From Arthrobacter terrae (GTDB lineage: Bacteria > Actinomycetota > Actinomycetes > Actinomycetales > Micrococcaceae), in NCBI RefSeq assembly GCF_015708085.1, contig NZ_JADNYM010000001.1, positions 62,001-126,000 on the forward strand: a stretch of 64,000 nucleotides of DNA. The letters run 5' to 3'. The notes beneath the pieces are model-generated. The model worked only from the letters and a program-made list of their open reading frames with translations. It ran no database searches and was not told where the DNA came from. Numbering within the stretch: the first letter of the stretch is position 1; each line of letters begins with the position of its first letter. Below, in pieces: positions 34,648 through 46,850 of this stretch. The position numbers and the translations under genes are program-made.

Positions 34648-36168
34648 ATGGCTGAGCACTACCTTCCGGACAACCTTCCCACCCACATCCAGCACTACAT
34701 CGACGGCAAGAAAGTCGATTCCGTTGGCGGAGAGACCTTCGACGTGCTCGATCCCGTCTCCAACACCAACTACGCCACCGCCGCCGCCGGACAAAAGGCG
34801 GACATCGACCTCGCCGTCGCCGCCGCCACCAAGGCCTTCAACGAGGGCCCCTGGCCGCGGATGAAGCCGCGGGACCGCGCCCGCATCCTGAACAGAATCG
34901 CCGACGCCGTCGAGGCCCAGGAGGCACGGCTCGCGGAGTTGGAGACCTTTGACTCCGGCCTGCCCATCACCCAGTCCCGCGGCCAGGCGCTGCGTGCGGC
35001 GGAGAACTTCCGCTTCTTCGCCGATCTGATCGTTGCCCAGTTCGACGACGCAATGAAGGTCCCCGGCGCACAGATCAATTACGTTAACCGCAAGCCGATC
35101 GGAGTAGCCGGGCTCATCACGCCCTGGAACACGCCCTTCATGCTGGAATCCTGGAAACTGGCCCCCGCCCTGGCCTCCGGCTGCACCGTGGTGCTCAAGC
35201 CCGCCGAGTTCACGCCGCTCTCGGCGTCGCTGTGGGCCACGATCTTCGAGGACGCCGGCCTGCCGCAAGGCGTGTTCAACCTCGTCAACGGTCTGGGCGA
35301 GGATGCCGGAGATGCACTGGTCAAGCACCCGGACGTGCCATTGATATCCTTCACCGGCGAAACCACCACGGGCCAGACGATCTTCCGCAACGCCGCCACC
35401 AGTCTCAAGGGTCTGTCCATGGAGCTCGGTGGCAAGAGCCCTTGCGTGGTGTTTGCCGATGCTGACCTCGACGCCGCGATCGACTCGGCCTTGTTCGGCG
35501 TCTTCTCACTCAACGGTGAGCGCTGCACGGCCGGGTCCCGCATCCTGGTGGAGCGATCTATCTATGACGAATTCTGCGAAAAATACGCCGCCAGGGCCAA
35601 AAACATCATCGTCGGCGATCCGCACGACCCGAAAACCGAGGTCGGTGCGCTGGTCCATCCGGAGCACTACAACAAGGTCATGTCCTACGTGGAAATCGGC
35701 AAGTCCGAGGGCCGCCTGCTCGCCGGTGGCGGCCGTCCCGAGGGCCTGGAGCACGGCAACTACGTGGCCCCCACCGTCTTCGCGGACGTGAAGCCGGAGG
35801 CCCGGATCTTCCAGGAGGAGATCTTCGGTCCGGTCGTTGCCATCACGCCGTTTGAGAACGACGACGAGGCGCTGGCTTTGGCCAATGGCGTCAAGTACGG
35901 CCTGGCCGCCTACATCTGGACGCAAAACCTCACCCGTGCCCACAACTTCGCCCAGAATGTCGAGGCCGGGATGGTATGGCTGAACAGCCACAACGTCCGC
36001 GACCTGCGGACCCCCTTCGGCGGAGTAAAGGCCTCGGGCCTGGGTCACGAGGGCGGCTTCCGCTCCATCGACTTCTACACCGACCAGCAGGCCGTGCACA
36101 TCACCCTGGGCACCGTCCACACCCCAAAATTCGGCAGCGTGGAAGCCGCCGCCACACTCGAGGGCTAG
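34648..36168 (+). CDS. hpaE: 5-carboxymethyl-2-hydroxymuconate semialdehyde dehydrogenase
   Basis: 506 residues of the aldehyde dehydrogenase superfamily. Catalytic Glu259 lies in SMELGGKSP and Cys293 in NGERCTAGS; the NAD region has ITPWNTPFML and SFTGETTTGQ. In the homoprotocatechuate pathway it oxidises the ring-cleavage semialdehyde to 5-carboxymethyl-2-hydroxymuconate. The next gene encodes the ring-cleaving dioxygenase, which supports HpaE over other semialdehyde dehydrogenases. Confidence 0.9.
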   Translation: MAEHYLPDNLPTHIQHYIDGKKVDSVGGETFDVLDPVSNTNYATAAAGQKADIDLAVAAATKAFNEGPWPRMKPRDRARILNRIADAVEAQEARLAELETFDSGLPITQSRGQALRAAENFRFFADLIVAQFDDAMKVPGAQINYVNRKPIGVAGLITPWNTPFMLESWKLAPALASGCTVVLKPAEFTPLSASLWATIFEDAGLPQGVFNLVNGLGEDAGDALVKHPDVPLISFTGETTTGQTIFRNAATSLKGLSMELGGKSPCVVFADADLDAAIDSALFGVFSLNGERCTAGSRILVERSIYDEFCEKYAARAKNIIVGDPHDPKTEVGALVHPEHYNKVMSYVEIGKSEGRLLAGGGRPEGLEHGNYVAPTVFADVKPEARIFQEEIFGPVVAITPFENDDEALALANGVKYGLAAYIWTQNLTRAHNFAQNVEAGMVWLNSHNVRDLRTPFGGVKASGLGHEGGFRSIDFYTDQQAVHITLGTVHTPKFGSVEAAATLEG

Positions 36169-36211
36169 ACCAGTCCCCCCTCCCCTGCTTACTCAAAGAA
36201 GAGAGAACCCC

Positions 36212-37285
36212 ATGACCGACTTCATCCCCACCCCCACCGTCCCGGCCCCGGACATTGTCCGCTGCGCCTACATGGAAATCGTGGTCACCGACCTGGCCAG
36301 GTCCCGTGCGTTTTACGTGGATGTGCTGGGCCTGCACGTGACCGAGGAGGACGACAGCACCATCTACCTTCGCGCCTTCGAGGAATTCATCCACCACAAC
36401 CTCGTGCTGCGCAAGGGACCCGTCGCAGCCGTGGCCGCGTTCGCCTACCGGGTCAAGTCCCCCGCCGAGGTCGATGCCGCCGAGGCGTACTACAAGGAGC
36501 TCGGCTGCCGCACCGAGCGCCGCAAGGACGGCTTCGTTAAGGGCATCGGCGATGCTGTCCGCGTGGAGGACCCGCTGGGCTTCCCATACGAATTCTTCTA
36601 TGAGACCACCCACGTGGAACGCCTGACCCAACGTTACGATATCTACAACGCCGGCGAGCTGGTCCGTCTGGACCACTTCAACCAGGTCACCACTGACGTG
36701 CCGAAGGGCCGCAAGTACCTGGAGGACCTGGGCTTCCGCGTCTCGGAGGACATCAAGGACTCCGACGGCGTCAGCTATGCGGTGTGGATGCACCGCAAGC
36801 AGACCGTGCACGACACCGCCCTGACCGGCGGCGACGGCCCCCGCATGCACCACATCGCCTTCGCCACCCACGAGAAGCACAACATCATCCAGATCTGCGA
36901 CAAGATGGGTGCCCTGCGCATTTCCGACCGGATCGAACGCGGCCCCGGCCGGCACGGCGTCTCCAACGCCTTCTACCTGTACATCCTGGACCCGGACGAT
37001 CACCGGGTGGAGATTTACACGCAGGACTACTACACCGGCGACCCCGACAACCCCGTGGTCACCTGGGACGTCCACGACAATCAGCGCCGCGACTGGTGGG
37101 GCAACCCCGTGGTCCCTTCCTGGTACACGGAAGCGTCCCTGGTGCTGGACCTGGATGGCAACCCGCAGCCCGTCATCAAGCGCACGGACGCCTCGGAGAT
37201 GGCCGTCACCGTCGGCGCCGACGGCTTCTCCTACACCCGCGAACCCGGCGAGGAACGCGGCTTCAAGATGGGCAACCAGCTCTAA
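36212..37285 (+). CDS. hpaD: 3,4-dihydroxyphenylacetate 2,3-dioxygenase, extradiol (MndD type)
   Basis: 357 residues, a two-domain vicinal-oxygen-chelate extradiol dioxygenase. The metal ligands fall at His155 (LDHFNQ), His214 (MHHIAF) and Glu267 (VEIYTQD), with His200 and Tyr257 in the second shell. This is exactly the numbering reported for the Mn enzyme of Arthrobacter globiformis and the Fe enzyme of Brevibacterium. It cleaves homoprotocatechuate to 5-carboxymethyl-2-hydroxymuconate semialdehyde. Metal choice (Mn or Fe) cannot be told from these residues. AAGAAGAGAG precedes the start. Confidence 0.93.
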   Translation: MTDFIPTPTVPAPDIVRCAYMEIVVTDLARSRAFYVDVLGLHVTEEDDSTIYLRAFEEFIHHNLVLRKGPVAAVAAFAYRVKSPAEVDAAEAYYKELGCRTERRKDGFVKGIGDAVRVEDPLGFPYEFFYETTHVERLTQRYDIYNAGELVRLDHFNQVTTDVPKGRKYLEDLGFRVSEDIKDSDGVSYAVWMHRKQTVHDTALTGGDGPRMHHIAFATHEKHNIIQICDKMGALRISDRIERGPGRHGVSNAFYLYILDPDDHRVEIYTQDYYTGDPDNPVVTWDVHDNQRRDWWGNPVVPSWYTEASLVLDLDGNPQPVIKRTDASEMAVTVGADGFSYTREPGEERGFKMGNQL

Positions 37286-37297
37286 GGGAGACAGAAC

Positions 37298-38083
37298 ATG
37301 CTTGATGATGAAACCATTGCCGTGATTGCCGACGAGCTGGTCGAGGCCGGCCGGAGCCGTGTTCCAGTGCCCCGGCTGACGCACCGGTACCCGCAGATGA
37401 CGGTGGAGGATTCCTACCGTGTGCAGAGCCTGTGGCGGCAGCGCGGCGAGGCCGCCGGGCGGGTGTTGGGCGGGCACAAGATCGGCCTGACGTCTAAGGC
37501 CATGCAGTATGCCACGGGCATCACGGAGCCGGACTACGGGATCATCTTCAAGGACATGATCCTGGAGAACGGCTGTACGGTGCAGTGGGACCGATACTCG
37601 CACCCCCGCATCGAAGTTGAGCTGGCCTTCATGCTCAAGGAGGACGTCGCCGGTCCGGACGCAACCATTTTCGATGTCCTGCGCGCCACCGAGTACGTGG
37701 TGCCCGCGCTGGAAATTCTCGATTCCCGGATCGAAATGGAGGGCCGGACCATCGTGGACACCATCAGCGACAATGCCGCCATGGGCGCCATGGTGGTAGG
37801 CGGGACACCGGTGAAGCCCGACGACGTCGACCTTCGCTGGGTGGCCGCCATCCTCTACAAAAACCAGGCGGTCGAGGAGACCGGGGTGGCGGCCGGTGTG
37901 CTGAACCATCCGGCGTCGGGCGTATCCTGGCTGGCAAACAAGATCGCCCCACACAAGGACGTGCTCAAGGCAGGCGAGCTCATCCTTGCCGGTTCCTTCA
38001 CCCGCCCCATGTGGGTCCATGCCGGGGACACCGTCTTCGCCGACTACGGAAAGCTGGGCACCATCACATGCCGCTTCGAGTAA
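37298..38083 (+). CDS. hpaH: 2-oxo-hept-4-ene-1,7-dioate hydratase
   Basis: 261 residues of the FAH-like hydratase family (HpaH/MhpD). Landmarks are GRVLGGHKIGLTSKAMQ, EPDYGIIFKDM and the metal-site block HPRIEVELAFMLKED. It adds water to 2-oxohept-4-ene-1,7-dioate, making the substrate of the HpaI aldolase whose gene overlaps its 3' end by 16 bases. The start has GGGAGA upstream. Confidence 0.92.
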   Translation: MLDDETIAVIADELVEAGRSRVPVPRLTHRYPQMTVEDSYRVQSLWRQRGEAAGRVLGGHKIGLTSKAMQYATGITEPDYGIIFKDMILENGCTVQWDRYSHPRIEVELAFMLKEDVAGPDATIFDVLRATEYVVPALEILDSRIEMEGRTIVDTISDNAAMGAMVVGGTPVKPDDVDLRWVAAILYKNQAVEETGVAAGVLNHPASGVSWLANKIAPHKDVLKAGELILAGSFTRPMWVHAGDTVFADYGKLGTITCRFE

Positions 38084-38877
38084 ATCCCGATCCGTCGTTC
38101 AAGGACGCGCTGGCCGCCGCGGACCGTCCGCTGGCCGGCATGTGGGTGTGTTCCGGCAGCCCGCTGGTCGCCGAAATCTGCGCCGGGTCCGGACTGGATT
38201 GGCTGCTGATCGACGCCGAACACAGCCCCAACGGCCTTGAATCCATCCTGGCCCAGCTGCAGGCCGTGAACGGCTACCCGGTCACGGTCGTCGTCCGTCC
38301 GCCGGCCAATGATCCGGTGCTCATCAAGCAGTACCTGGATTTGGGTGCGCAGACCCTGCTGATTCCGATGGTCCACACAGCCGCGGATGCGGCAGCCGCC
38401 GTGGCCGCAGCCCACTACCCGCCGGACGGCATCCGCGGTGTGGGATCCGCGCTGGCGCGCTCGGCCCGCTGGAACCGGATTCCTCACTATCTGGCAGGCG
38501 CCGGCGAAACCGTCACCATGCTGGTCCAGATCGAGTCCGCCGAAGCCGTGCAGAACGCCGCTGACATCGCCGAGACGGACGGAGTCGACGGCGTCTTCAT
38601 CGGCCCGTCCGACCTCGCCGCGTCGATGGGGCTGCTGGGCCAGCAGGACCATCCCGACGTAGTCGCCGCCGTGGAAAACAGCATCCGCGCCGTCAAGGCG
38701 GCCGGTAAGCCGGTGGGAGTCAACGCGTTCGTCGAGGCCACCGCGCGCCGCTATCTGGCCGCCGGCGTGGACTTCATTCTGGTCGGCGCCGACGTCGCCC
38801 TGCTGGCCCGCGGCAGCGAAGCCCTCGCCACCGGGTATGTCCCGGCGACCGACACCGGACCTACCGCCAGCTATTAG
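38068..38877 (+). CDS. hpaI: 4-hydroxy-2-oxoheptane-1,7-dioate aldolase
   Basis: 269 residues of the HpcH/HpaI class II aldolase family. Motifs are LLIDAEHSPNGL (acid/base His52), VVRPPAND, and the metal ligands in LVQIESAEAVQ and GPSDLAASMG. It splits 4-hydroxy-2-oxoheptanedioate to pyruvate and succinate semialdehyde, the final step. ATG 38068 lies inside the end of hpaH, indicating coupled translation. Confidence 0.93.
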   Translation: MPLRVNPDPSFKDALAAADRPLAGMWVCSGSPLVAEICAGSGLDWLLIDAEHSPNGLESILAQLQAVNGYPVTVVVRPPANDPVLIKQYLDLGAQTLLIPMVHTAADAAAAVAAAHYPPDGIRGVGSALARSARWNRIPHYLAGAGETVTMLVQIESAEAVQNAADIAETDGVDGVFIGPSDLAASMGLLGQQDHPDVVAAVENSIRAVKAAGKPVGVNAFVEATARRYLAAGVDFILVGADVALLARGSEALATGYVPATDTGPTASY

Positions 38878-38936
38878 TGGGTACATGCGGCGGCAAATCG
38901 CCAACGCAGTTTGTTGCCGACCAAGCTTGCGTACAC

Positions 38937-38991
38937 CCGGCCCGGCGGTGCGCACGTAGAAGGGCGGCGGTGATCATGCCCGCCGGGCCGG
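38937..38991. terminator. Large GC-rich inverted repeat between convergent transcripts
   Basis: Two perfect 12-bp arms (CCGGCCCGGCGG and its complement) separated by 31 bases, between the end of hpaI and the end of the HD-GYP/LuxR gene. No T run follows, so it would have to act by structure or with Rho. Confidence 0.45.
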
Positions 38992-39024
38992 ACCCACAAT
39001 GAGCACGTCCACCTCGTGGGCTGT

Positions 39025-40656
39025 TTACCGCCCGGCGGCGCCGCTCCACAATCCCTGATCCAAGGCGAACAGCGTGGCTCCGACGCGGTTTCCCGCGCCG
39101 ATCTTCAGATAGATATGTTCCACATGGTTACTCGCGGTTTTCGGGGCGATGTAGAGAGTGTTGGCAATTTCACGGTTGTTTAGACCCTGGCAAAGCAGCC
39201 TGAGCACCTCCGCCTCCCGGTCGGTCAGGCCGCACGGCAGCAGCCGCCGTCGTCGTGCCTGCTGTCCCGCCGCGACAAGGACGGCGTCCACCGACTCCTC
39301 TTCCAACCGCCCCGCGCCCGCCTCTGCGCGGAGCCTCGTCCCTGCCTCCAGAGGAGTAAGCGCCGGACGGTGCGGACGCGGCTCCAGAGAGGTCTGATAG
39401 GCATCCGCCGCGGCGAGAATCCGCTGGCTTGGATCCAGGGCGGTACCGCCGCGGCCGCGCGGATAGCCGGATCCGTCGATGCGTTCATGGTGCGCGCCGG
39501 CCACTTCCGCAACCCGGCTCATGCCCGGAACGCGGCCAAGAATCCGCTCGCTCAGATACGGGTACATCTGCAGCCGCTCCCGCTCCACATAGGACAGCGG
39601 AGATTTCTTGTCCCAGACACTGTTGGAGACACCCATCCGTCCAAGATCGTGGACCCAGCCGGCACGGCGGAGAACCTCGATCTCCTCGACACTCGATCCG
39701 TACTCCCGGGCTGTTTCGGCTGCCAGTGCGGCCACGCTGCGGGAATGGCCTACCGTATGGGGGGACTTGAGGTCGGCGAAATCACCTATCGCCATCAGCA
39801 CCGAGTCCAGCTCCGGCCCGGACAGCACGGCGTCCTCCGGTGCGGCAGCCAGCGCGGCCGGCCACGGATCAATGTCCAGCAGATTCTCTGTCAGCCCGCG
39901 GGCATGCGCGCAGAAGAGGTCTGCCAGCTCCGGATCAAACTGCGTGCCGCGGCGCTTCCTGACCATGGCCACGGCGGCGTCAACCCCGCCGGTGCGCAGG
40001 AAGACCTCGGCCGTATCCGCCAGCTGCGTTATCCGCATCTCGAGCGGAATTTCGACGCCGGCGCGGCCCGCTGGGAGCCCCTTGCCGTCCCAGCGTTCGA
40101 ACGTATTGCTCAAGATTTCGGCCATGCTCTCATCCAGCCCGACCTTGGTGGCAAGCTGACCGGCCGAGGTGCAATGGGACCGGATCAAAGTCCGGACCGC
40201 GGTCGGCGCCGTTGCGGCGAAGCGGGACCTGAGACCGGCCCTGCGCAACGCCGGCAGCCCGGAACCCGTGCGCCGCAGCATCAGGGAAAACATCGGCAGA
40301 CCACGGGAATCGATCATGTAATAGTCGGCACGGAAACCAATATCGTCGCCGAAAAGCGCGGCAAGCTCGAAAGAATCCGCGTGACAACCGATCCAGGCCA
40401 ACAGGTTTGCGTAGTAGATTCTCCCCCGACCGGCCTGGCCGACGCCGGCCCGGTCCGCGATCCGCAGTCCCAACAAGGACGCACGCAGCATGTGTTCCAT
40501 TGGCTGCCCGAGACCCAGATCAATGGCCAAGGACAACGCCGCGAGAATTTCAGAGCGACGCGGAACTACTGCCCTGCCCCATGGGTCCGGGCCCGCAGGC
40601 CCAGCGGCCTTGGGATTTTGGCACAAGCGGCCTGACCCTAACGGTGGATCCGTCAC
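39025..40656 (-). CDS. HD-GYP domain protein with C-terminal LuxR helix-turn-helix
   Basis: About 543 residues from GTG 40656, with several possible upstream starts. The N-terminal half is a ligand- or sensor-like region (EILAALSLAIDLGLGQPMEH ...). The HD-GYP part has GHSRSVAALAAE, the HD pair in AGWVHDLGRMG, HHERIDGSGYPRG and LAAADAYQTSLEPRPHRPAL. The C-terminal 65 residues are a LuxR domain (LTDREAEVLRLLCQGLNNRE). HD-GYP proteins can hydrolyse cyclic dinucleotides. Joined to a DNA-binding domain it would make a direct second-messenger-responsive regulator, though activity is untested. It is convergent with hpaI. Confidence 0.82.
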   Translation of the reverse strand: MTDPPLGSGRLCQNPKAAGPAGPDPWGRAVVPRRSEILAALSLAIDLGLGQPMEHMLRASLLGLRIADRAGVGQAGRGRIYYANLLAWIGCHADSFELAALFGDDIGFRADYYMIDSRGLPMFSLMLRRTGSGLPALRRAGLRSRFAATAPTAVRTLIRSHCTSAGQLATKVGLDESMAEILSNTFERWDGKGLPAGRAGVEIPLEMRITQLADTAEVFLRTGGVDAAVAMVRKRRGTQFDPELADLFCAHARGLTENLLDIDPWPAALAAAPEDAVLSGPELDSVLMAIGDFADLKSPHTVGHSRSVAALAAETAREYGSSVEEIEVLRRAGWVHDLGRMGVSNSVWDKKSPLSYVERERLQMYPYLSERILGRVPGMSRVAEVAGAHHERIDGSGYPRGRGGTALDPSQRILAAADAYQTSLEPRPHRPALTPLEAGTRLRAEAGAGRLEEESVDAVLVAAGQQARRRRLLPCGLTDREAEVLRLLCQGLNNREIANTLYIAPKTASNHVEHIYLKIGAGNRVGATLFALDQGLWSGAAGR

Positions 40657-40692
40657 AAATCCCAGTATATGGCGGGCCAGCTCCGCCGTCTC

Positions 40693-40763
40693 CAGGTTTG
40701 TCTGGTCACTCAGGTTTGTCTGGTCAATCAGGACGGTCCGCCGATCAGGATTGTCCTGCCGAT
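40693..40763. repeat. Degenerate 18-bp tandem repeats
   Basis: Four copies beginning CAGG: two near-identical (CAGGTTTGTCTGGTCANT) and two diverged (one 17 bp). They lie between the end of the AhpD-like gene and the HD-GYP/LuxR gene, so they may shape its leader or encode a short N-terminal repeat if translation starts upstream. Confidence 0.6.
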
Positions 40764-41356
40764 CAGGCGGCTGCGCTGTCGTTGCCTCCGAGGGGTTCGA
40801 GTAACGCGTCCCGAAGGGCGGCGCTGAGACCGGGCGGGACATCGACATCAACGGCCAGTGCCTGCAGTACCCGGCTGAGGTAATTACGGGCTGCCGCGGC
40901 AAGTGCGATGTCGACGATCTCCCTGTCGCTGAAGCCGACGTCGCGAAGTTTAACGCTGTCAGCATCTGTCATCGTGGCGGAATCGGTGCTGAGCTTCACC
41001 GCAAATTCCATCATGACGGCTTCCGCCTCGGAAAGACCGGCATCGCGGTAGTCACGTGAAATCCGAACCAATTCCTCTTCGCCGATGAATTTCAGCGACC
41101 TGTTGCCGTGGGCAAGCCGGCAGTGCCTGGACCCGATGCCCTGTGCGGCGGCGAGCGTGACCAGTTCGAAGCGGCGCATGTCCATTGATCCGGCGATCGC
41201 GCCCTGCAGCGCCTTCCACGCGGCCAGCGCTTCGGGGTGCACAGCCAAAACTTTGGTGTGGCTTGGAACGTATCCCAGAGCTTTCCTGTCTTCTGCGTAT
41301 ATCCCGGCTGTCCTGCCCGTAGCGTCCGCTTCCGACACACTTTCAATGATGCTCAT
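40763..41356 (-). CDS. Carboxymuconolactone decarboxylase-family protein (AhpD-like, peroxidase-related)
   Basis: 197 residues. The helical AhpD-like core contains RRFELVTLAAAQGIGSRHCRLAHGN and REIVDIALAAAARNYLSRVL. The usual Cys-X-X-Cys site is reduced to one Cys in SRHCRLAHG, as in the peroxidase-related subfamily, so a disulfide peroxidase cycle would need a partner thiol. It is upstream of the HD-GYP/LuxR gene and downstream of a DsrE-like gene, possibly one operon. It should not be read as PcaC, which is encoded at 21076. Confidence 0.78.
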   Translation of the reverse strand: MSIIESVSEADATGRTAGIYAEDRKALGYVPSHTKVLAVHPEALAAWKALQGAIAGSMDMRRFELVTLAAAQGIGSRHCRLAHGNRSLKFIGEEELVRISRDYRDAGLSEAEAVMMEFAVKLSTDSATMTDADSVKLRDVGFSDREIVDIALAAAARNYLSRVLQALAVDVDVPPGLSAALRDALLEPLGGNDSAAA

Positions 41357-41426
41357 GATGTATTACCTTCACTGTGTTGAAACAATATGTTTTTTTCCGC
41401 CGCGGTCCGCGGATAAATTCAGCAGC

Positions 41427-41801
41427 TCAGTAACTAAATGTCACCACCGGATCCCCGCCGATCCAGTTCCACAGCTGGACCGTACCCCCGGCCTCCGCAT
41501 TGGCCATGAAGCCGGACCTGTCGACCCGGCGCGAATCCAGGCAGATGGGGCAGACCAGATATCTGCCGCCGGCCCTTTCGTAGCGCTCCAGAAGGGCAGT
41601 CAGGGGCGGGCAACCATCGCATGCGACAGTGTGCGCGAACCCCTGAAGCACCAGCCGCACGGCTTCCTTGGTGAGGAACATCAGGGTCTCCCTGCCCTGT
41701 TCCGCGGCGCCAACGGCCACCAAAAACGCGACCGTGACACGCTCGGGATCTTCCAGCCCGGTCGTCAGACTGATAACTGCCCTATTCATATTGCTGTTCA
41801 T
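41427..41801 (-). CDS. DsrE-family protein
   Basis: 124 residues with the DsrE/DsrF-like alpha/beta fold: a central ETLMFLTKEAVRLVLQG segment followed by two Cys pairs, CDGC and CPIC. Members act in sulfur relay or as small redox-active proteins; the four Cys suggest metal or persulfide chemistry. Its start overlaps the end of the preceding unknown gene by ATGA, so the two are translationally coupled. Confidence 0.75.
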   Translation of the reverse strand: MNSNMNRAVISLTTGLEDPERVTVAFLVAVGAAEQGRETLMFLTKEAVRLVLQGFAHTVACDGCPPLTALLERYERAGGRYLVCPICLDSRRVDRSGFMANAEAGGTVQLWNWIGGDPVVTFSY

Positions 41802-42556
41802 GATGCTCTCTTTTCCGATATATCTTCCGGAGCTTGAACCGCAACGGTGCCATCCGTCGCTGTGGAGGGGAATGTGACGCCAAGGTCGGCGACGAACAGG
41901 CCGCGCTGCGGAAGCCAGAAATCGCCCAGGTGTTCCTGCTGCGCCAACGGACCAGGTCGTCCCGCGTCCGTGCCGTCAATGCTGGCGGATGCGGACCGGA
42001 CCATCCATACGCGCAACGGCCGTGCTTGGAAGGACTGGCCATTGGGGACCACGCCGGAAAACCTCATCCTGCCGGCATGCAGTAACGGACCGACCATTAT
42101 TCCCATGGTGCGGAGCATCCGCTCATCCCGCCAGAGTTGTGCAGGCATCCTTAGGGCCAATGCGCTGACGGCGCTGGAAGTCCGCGAACTTGCCAGCTCA
42201 ATCCGCCAATCCAGCACACCGGGAATGCGTATGGTGGCGGAGGACGGACTGTTCCACCTGACGGTGATCTCAGCGGTTATCGCCGCGCTCAGCGCGGATC
42301 CAAAATACCTGGCGCAGCTTTGGTGCGGCGGGGCGTCGGCATACACCGTCCATTGTTGGTCGGGTCTGCGCAGCCAGACTGCGCGGTAGCCCGGGCCGAT
42401 CGAGCTGGCGGGAAAATCCCGGAAGGCCAGATAATAGCCGGAACTAAACGGCAATCCCAGGACCGCATATCCGGCGAACCGTTCGGCGGTGTCAGCGGGC
42501 AATTCCGCCAAGGGTTGGGTCGCTTCGGCGTATGTCTGCGGCTGCTGCGTGATCAT
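41798..42556 (-). CDS. Unknown protein of about 252 residues
   Basis: No family was recognised. The chain has no signal peptide or membrane span and is rich in Ala, Arg and Pro with several WLRRPDQ- and RIPGVLDWRIELA-like beta segments, suggesting a beta-sandwich or lipocalin-like fold. The ATG at 42556 has AGAGGAG upstream; the longer frame to 42625 would start within the tandem palindromes at 42568-42614. It is the first gene of a run with the DsrE-like and AhpD-like genes, which hints at a shared redox or small-molecule role. Confidence 0.6.
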   Translation of the reverse strand: MITQQPQTYAEATQPLAELPADTAERFAGYAVLGLPFSSGYYLAFRDFPASSIGPGYRAVWLRRPDQQWTVYADAPPHQSCARYFGSALSAAITAEITVRWNSPSSATIRIPGVLDWRIELASSRTSSAVSALALRMPAQLWRDERMLRTMGIMVGPLLHAGRMRFSGVVPNGQSFQARPLRVWMVRSASASIDGTDAGRPGPLAQQEHLGDFWLPQRGLFVADLGVTFPSTATDGTVAVQAPEDISEKRAS

Positions 42557-42567
42557 TTCGTTCTCCT

Positions 42568-42614
42568 CTGCGCTTATGCGCAGATCGTCTCCGCTGCGCT
42601 TATGTGCAGATCGT
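42568..42614. promoter_or_regulatory. Tandem palindromic operators upstream of the 42556 operon
   Basis: Two 21-base copies, period 26, differing at one base. The first contains the perfect palindrome CTGCGCTTATGCGCAG, the second CTGCGCTTATGTGCAG. They lie just upstream of the ribosome site of the gene starting at 42556. The regulator is unknown. Confidence 0.6.
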
Positions 42615-42637
42615 ATGGCCGCCAACGATCATGCGGC

Positions 42638-42659
42638 ATGGGGCGAACACCCCATTTTT
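42638..42659 (+). terminator. Hairpin ATGGGG-CGAACA-CCCCAT followed by TTTT
   Basis: It has the form of an intrinsic terminator reading rightward, but no plus-strand gene ends just before it. It may insulate this gap or be fortuitous. Confidence 0.35.
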
Positions 42660-42668
42660 CACTCGTGA

Positions 42669-46730
<4,062 letters not shown>

Positions 46731-46733
46731 TCC

Positions 46734-46802
46734 GGTGGCCTGGGCCCGGTAGCCGGACAGCCCGGCTCGTCATCGGCTCCGCCCGGTCCCGGTTAGGCCA
46801 CC
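46734..46802. terminator. Hairpin-rich region downstream of lacZ
   Basis: Arms GGTGGCCT and AGGCCACC with 53 bases between, plus nested GTCCGG/CCGGAC. No T run. It is a plausible end of the lacZ transcript before the BTAD regulator gene. Confidence 0.35.
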
Positions 46803-46850
46803 TGTGGAGGGTCAGGCCCGTAATACGGCGAAATTACTGGACAGCACCCG

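Noticed and set aside
36101-38020. 639-codon open frame on the minus strand across the hpa operon
   Set aside because: Antisense to hpaE, hpaD and hpaH, whose catalytic residues are intact on the plus strand.
40763-41356. Second pcaC
   Set aside because: The protein is longer and carries the SRHCRLAHG peroxidase-related site; the true pcaC lies in the pca operon at 21076.
42638-42659. Terminator of a plus-strand gene
   Set aside because: No plus-strand gene ends before it, so it is kept only as a low-confidence hairpin.
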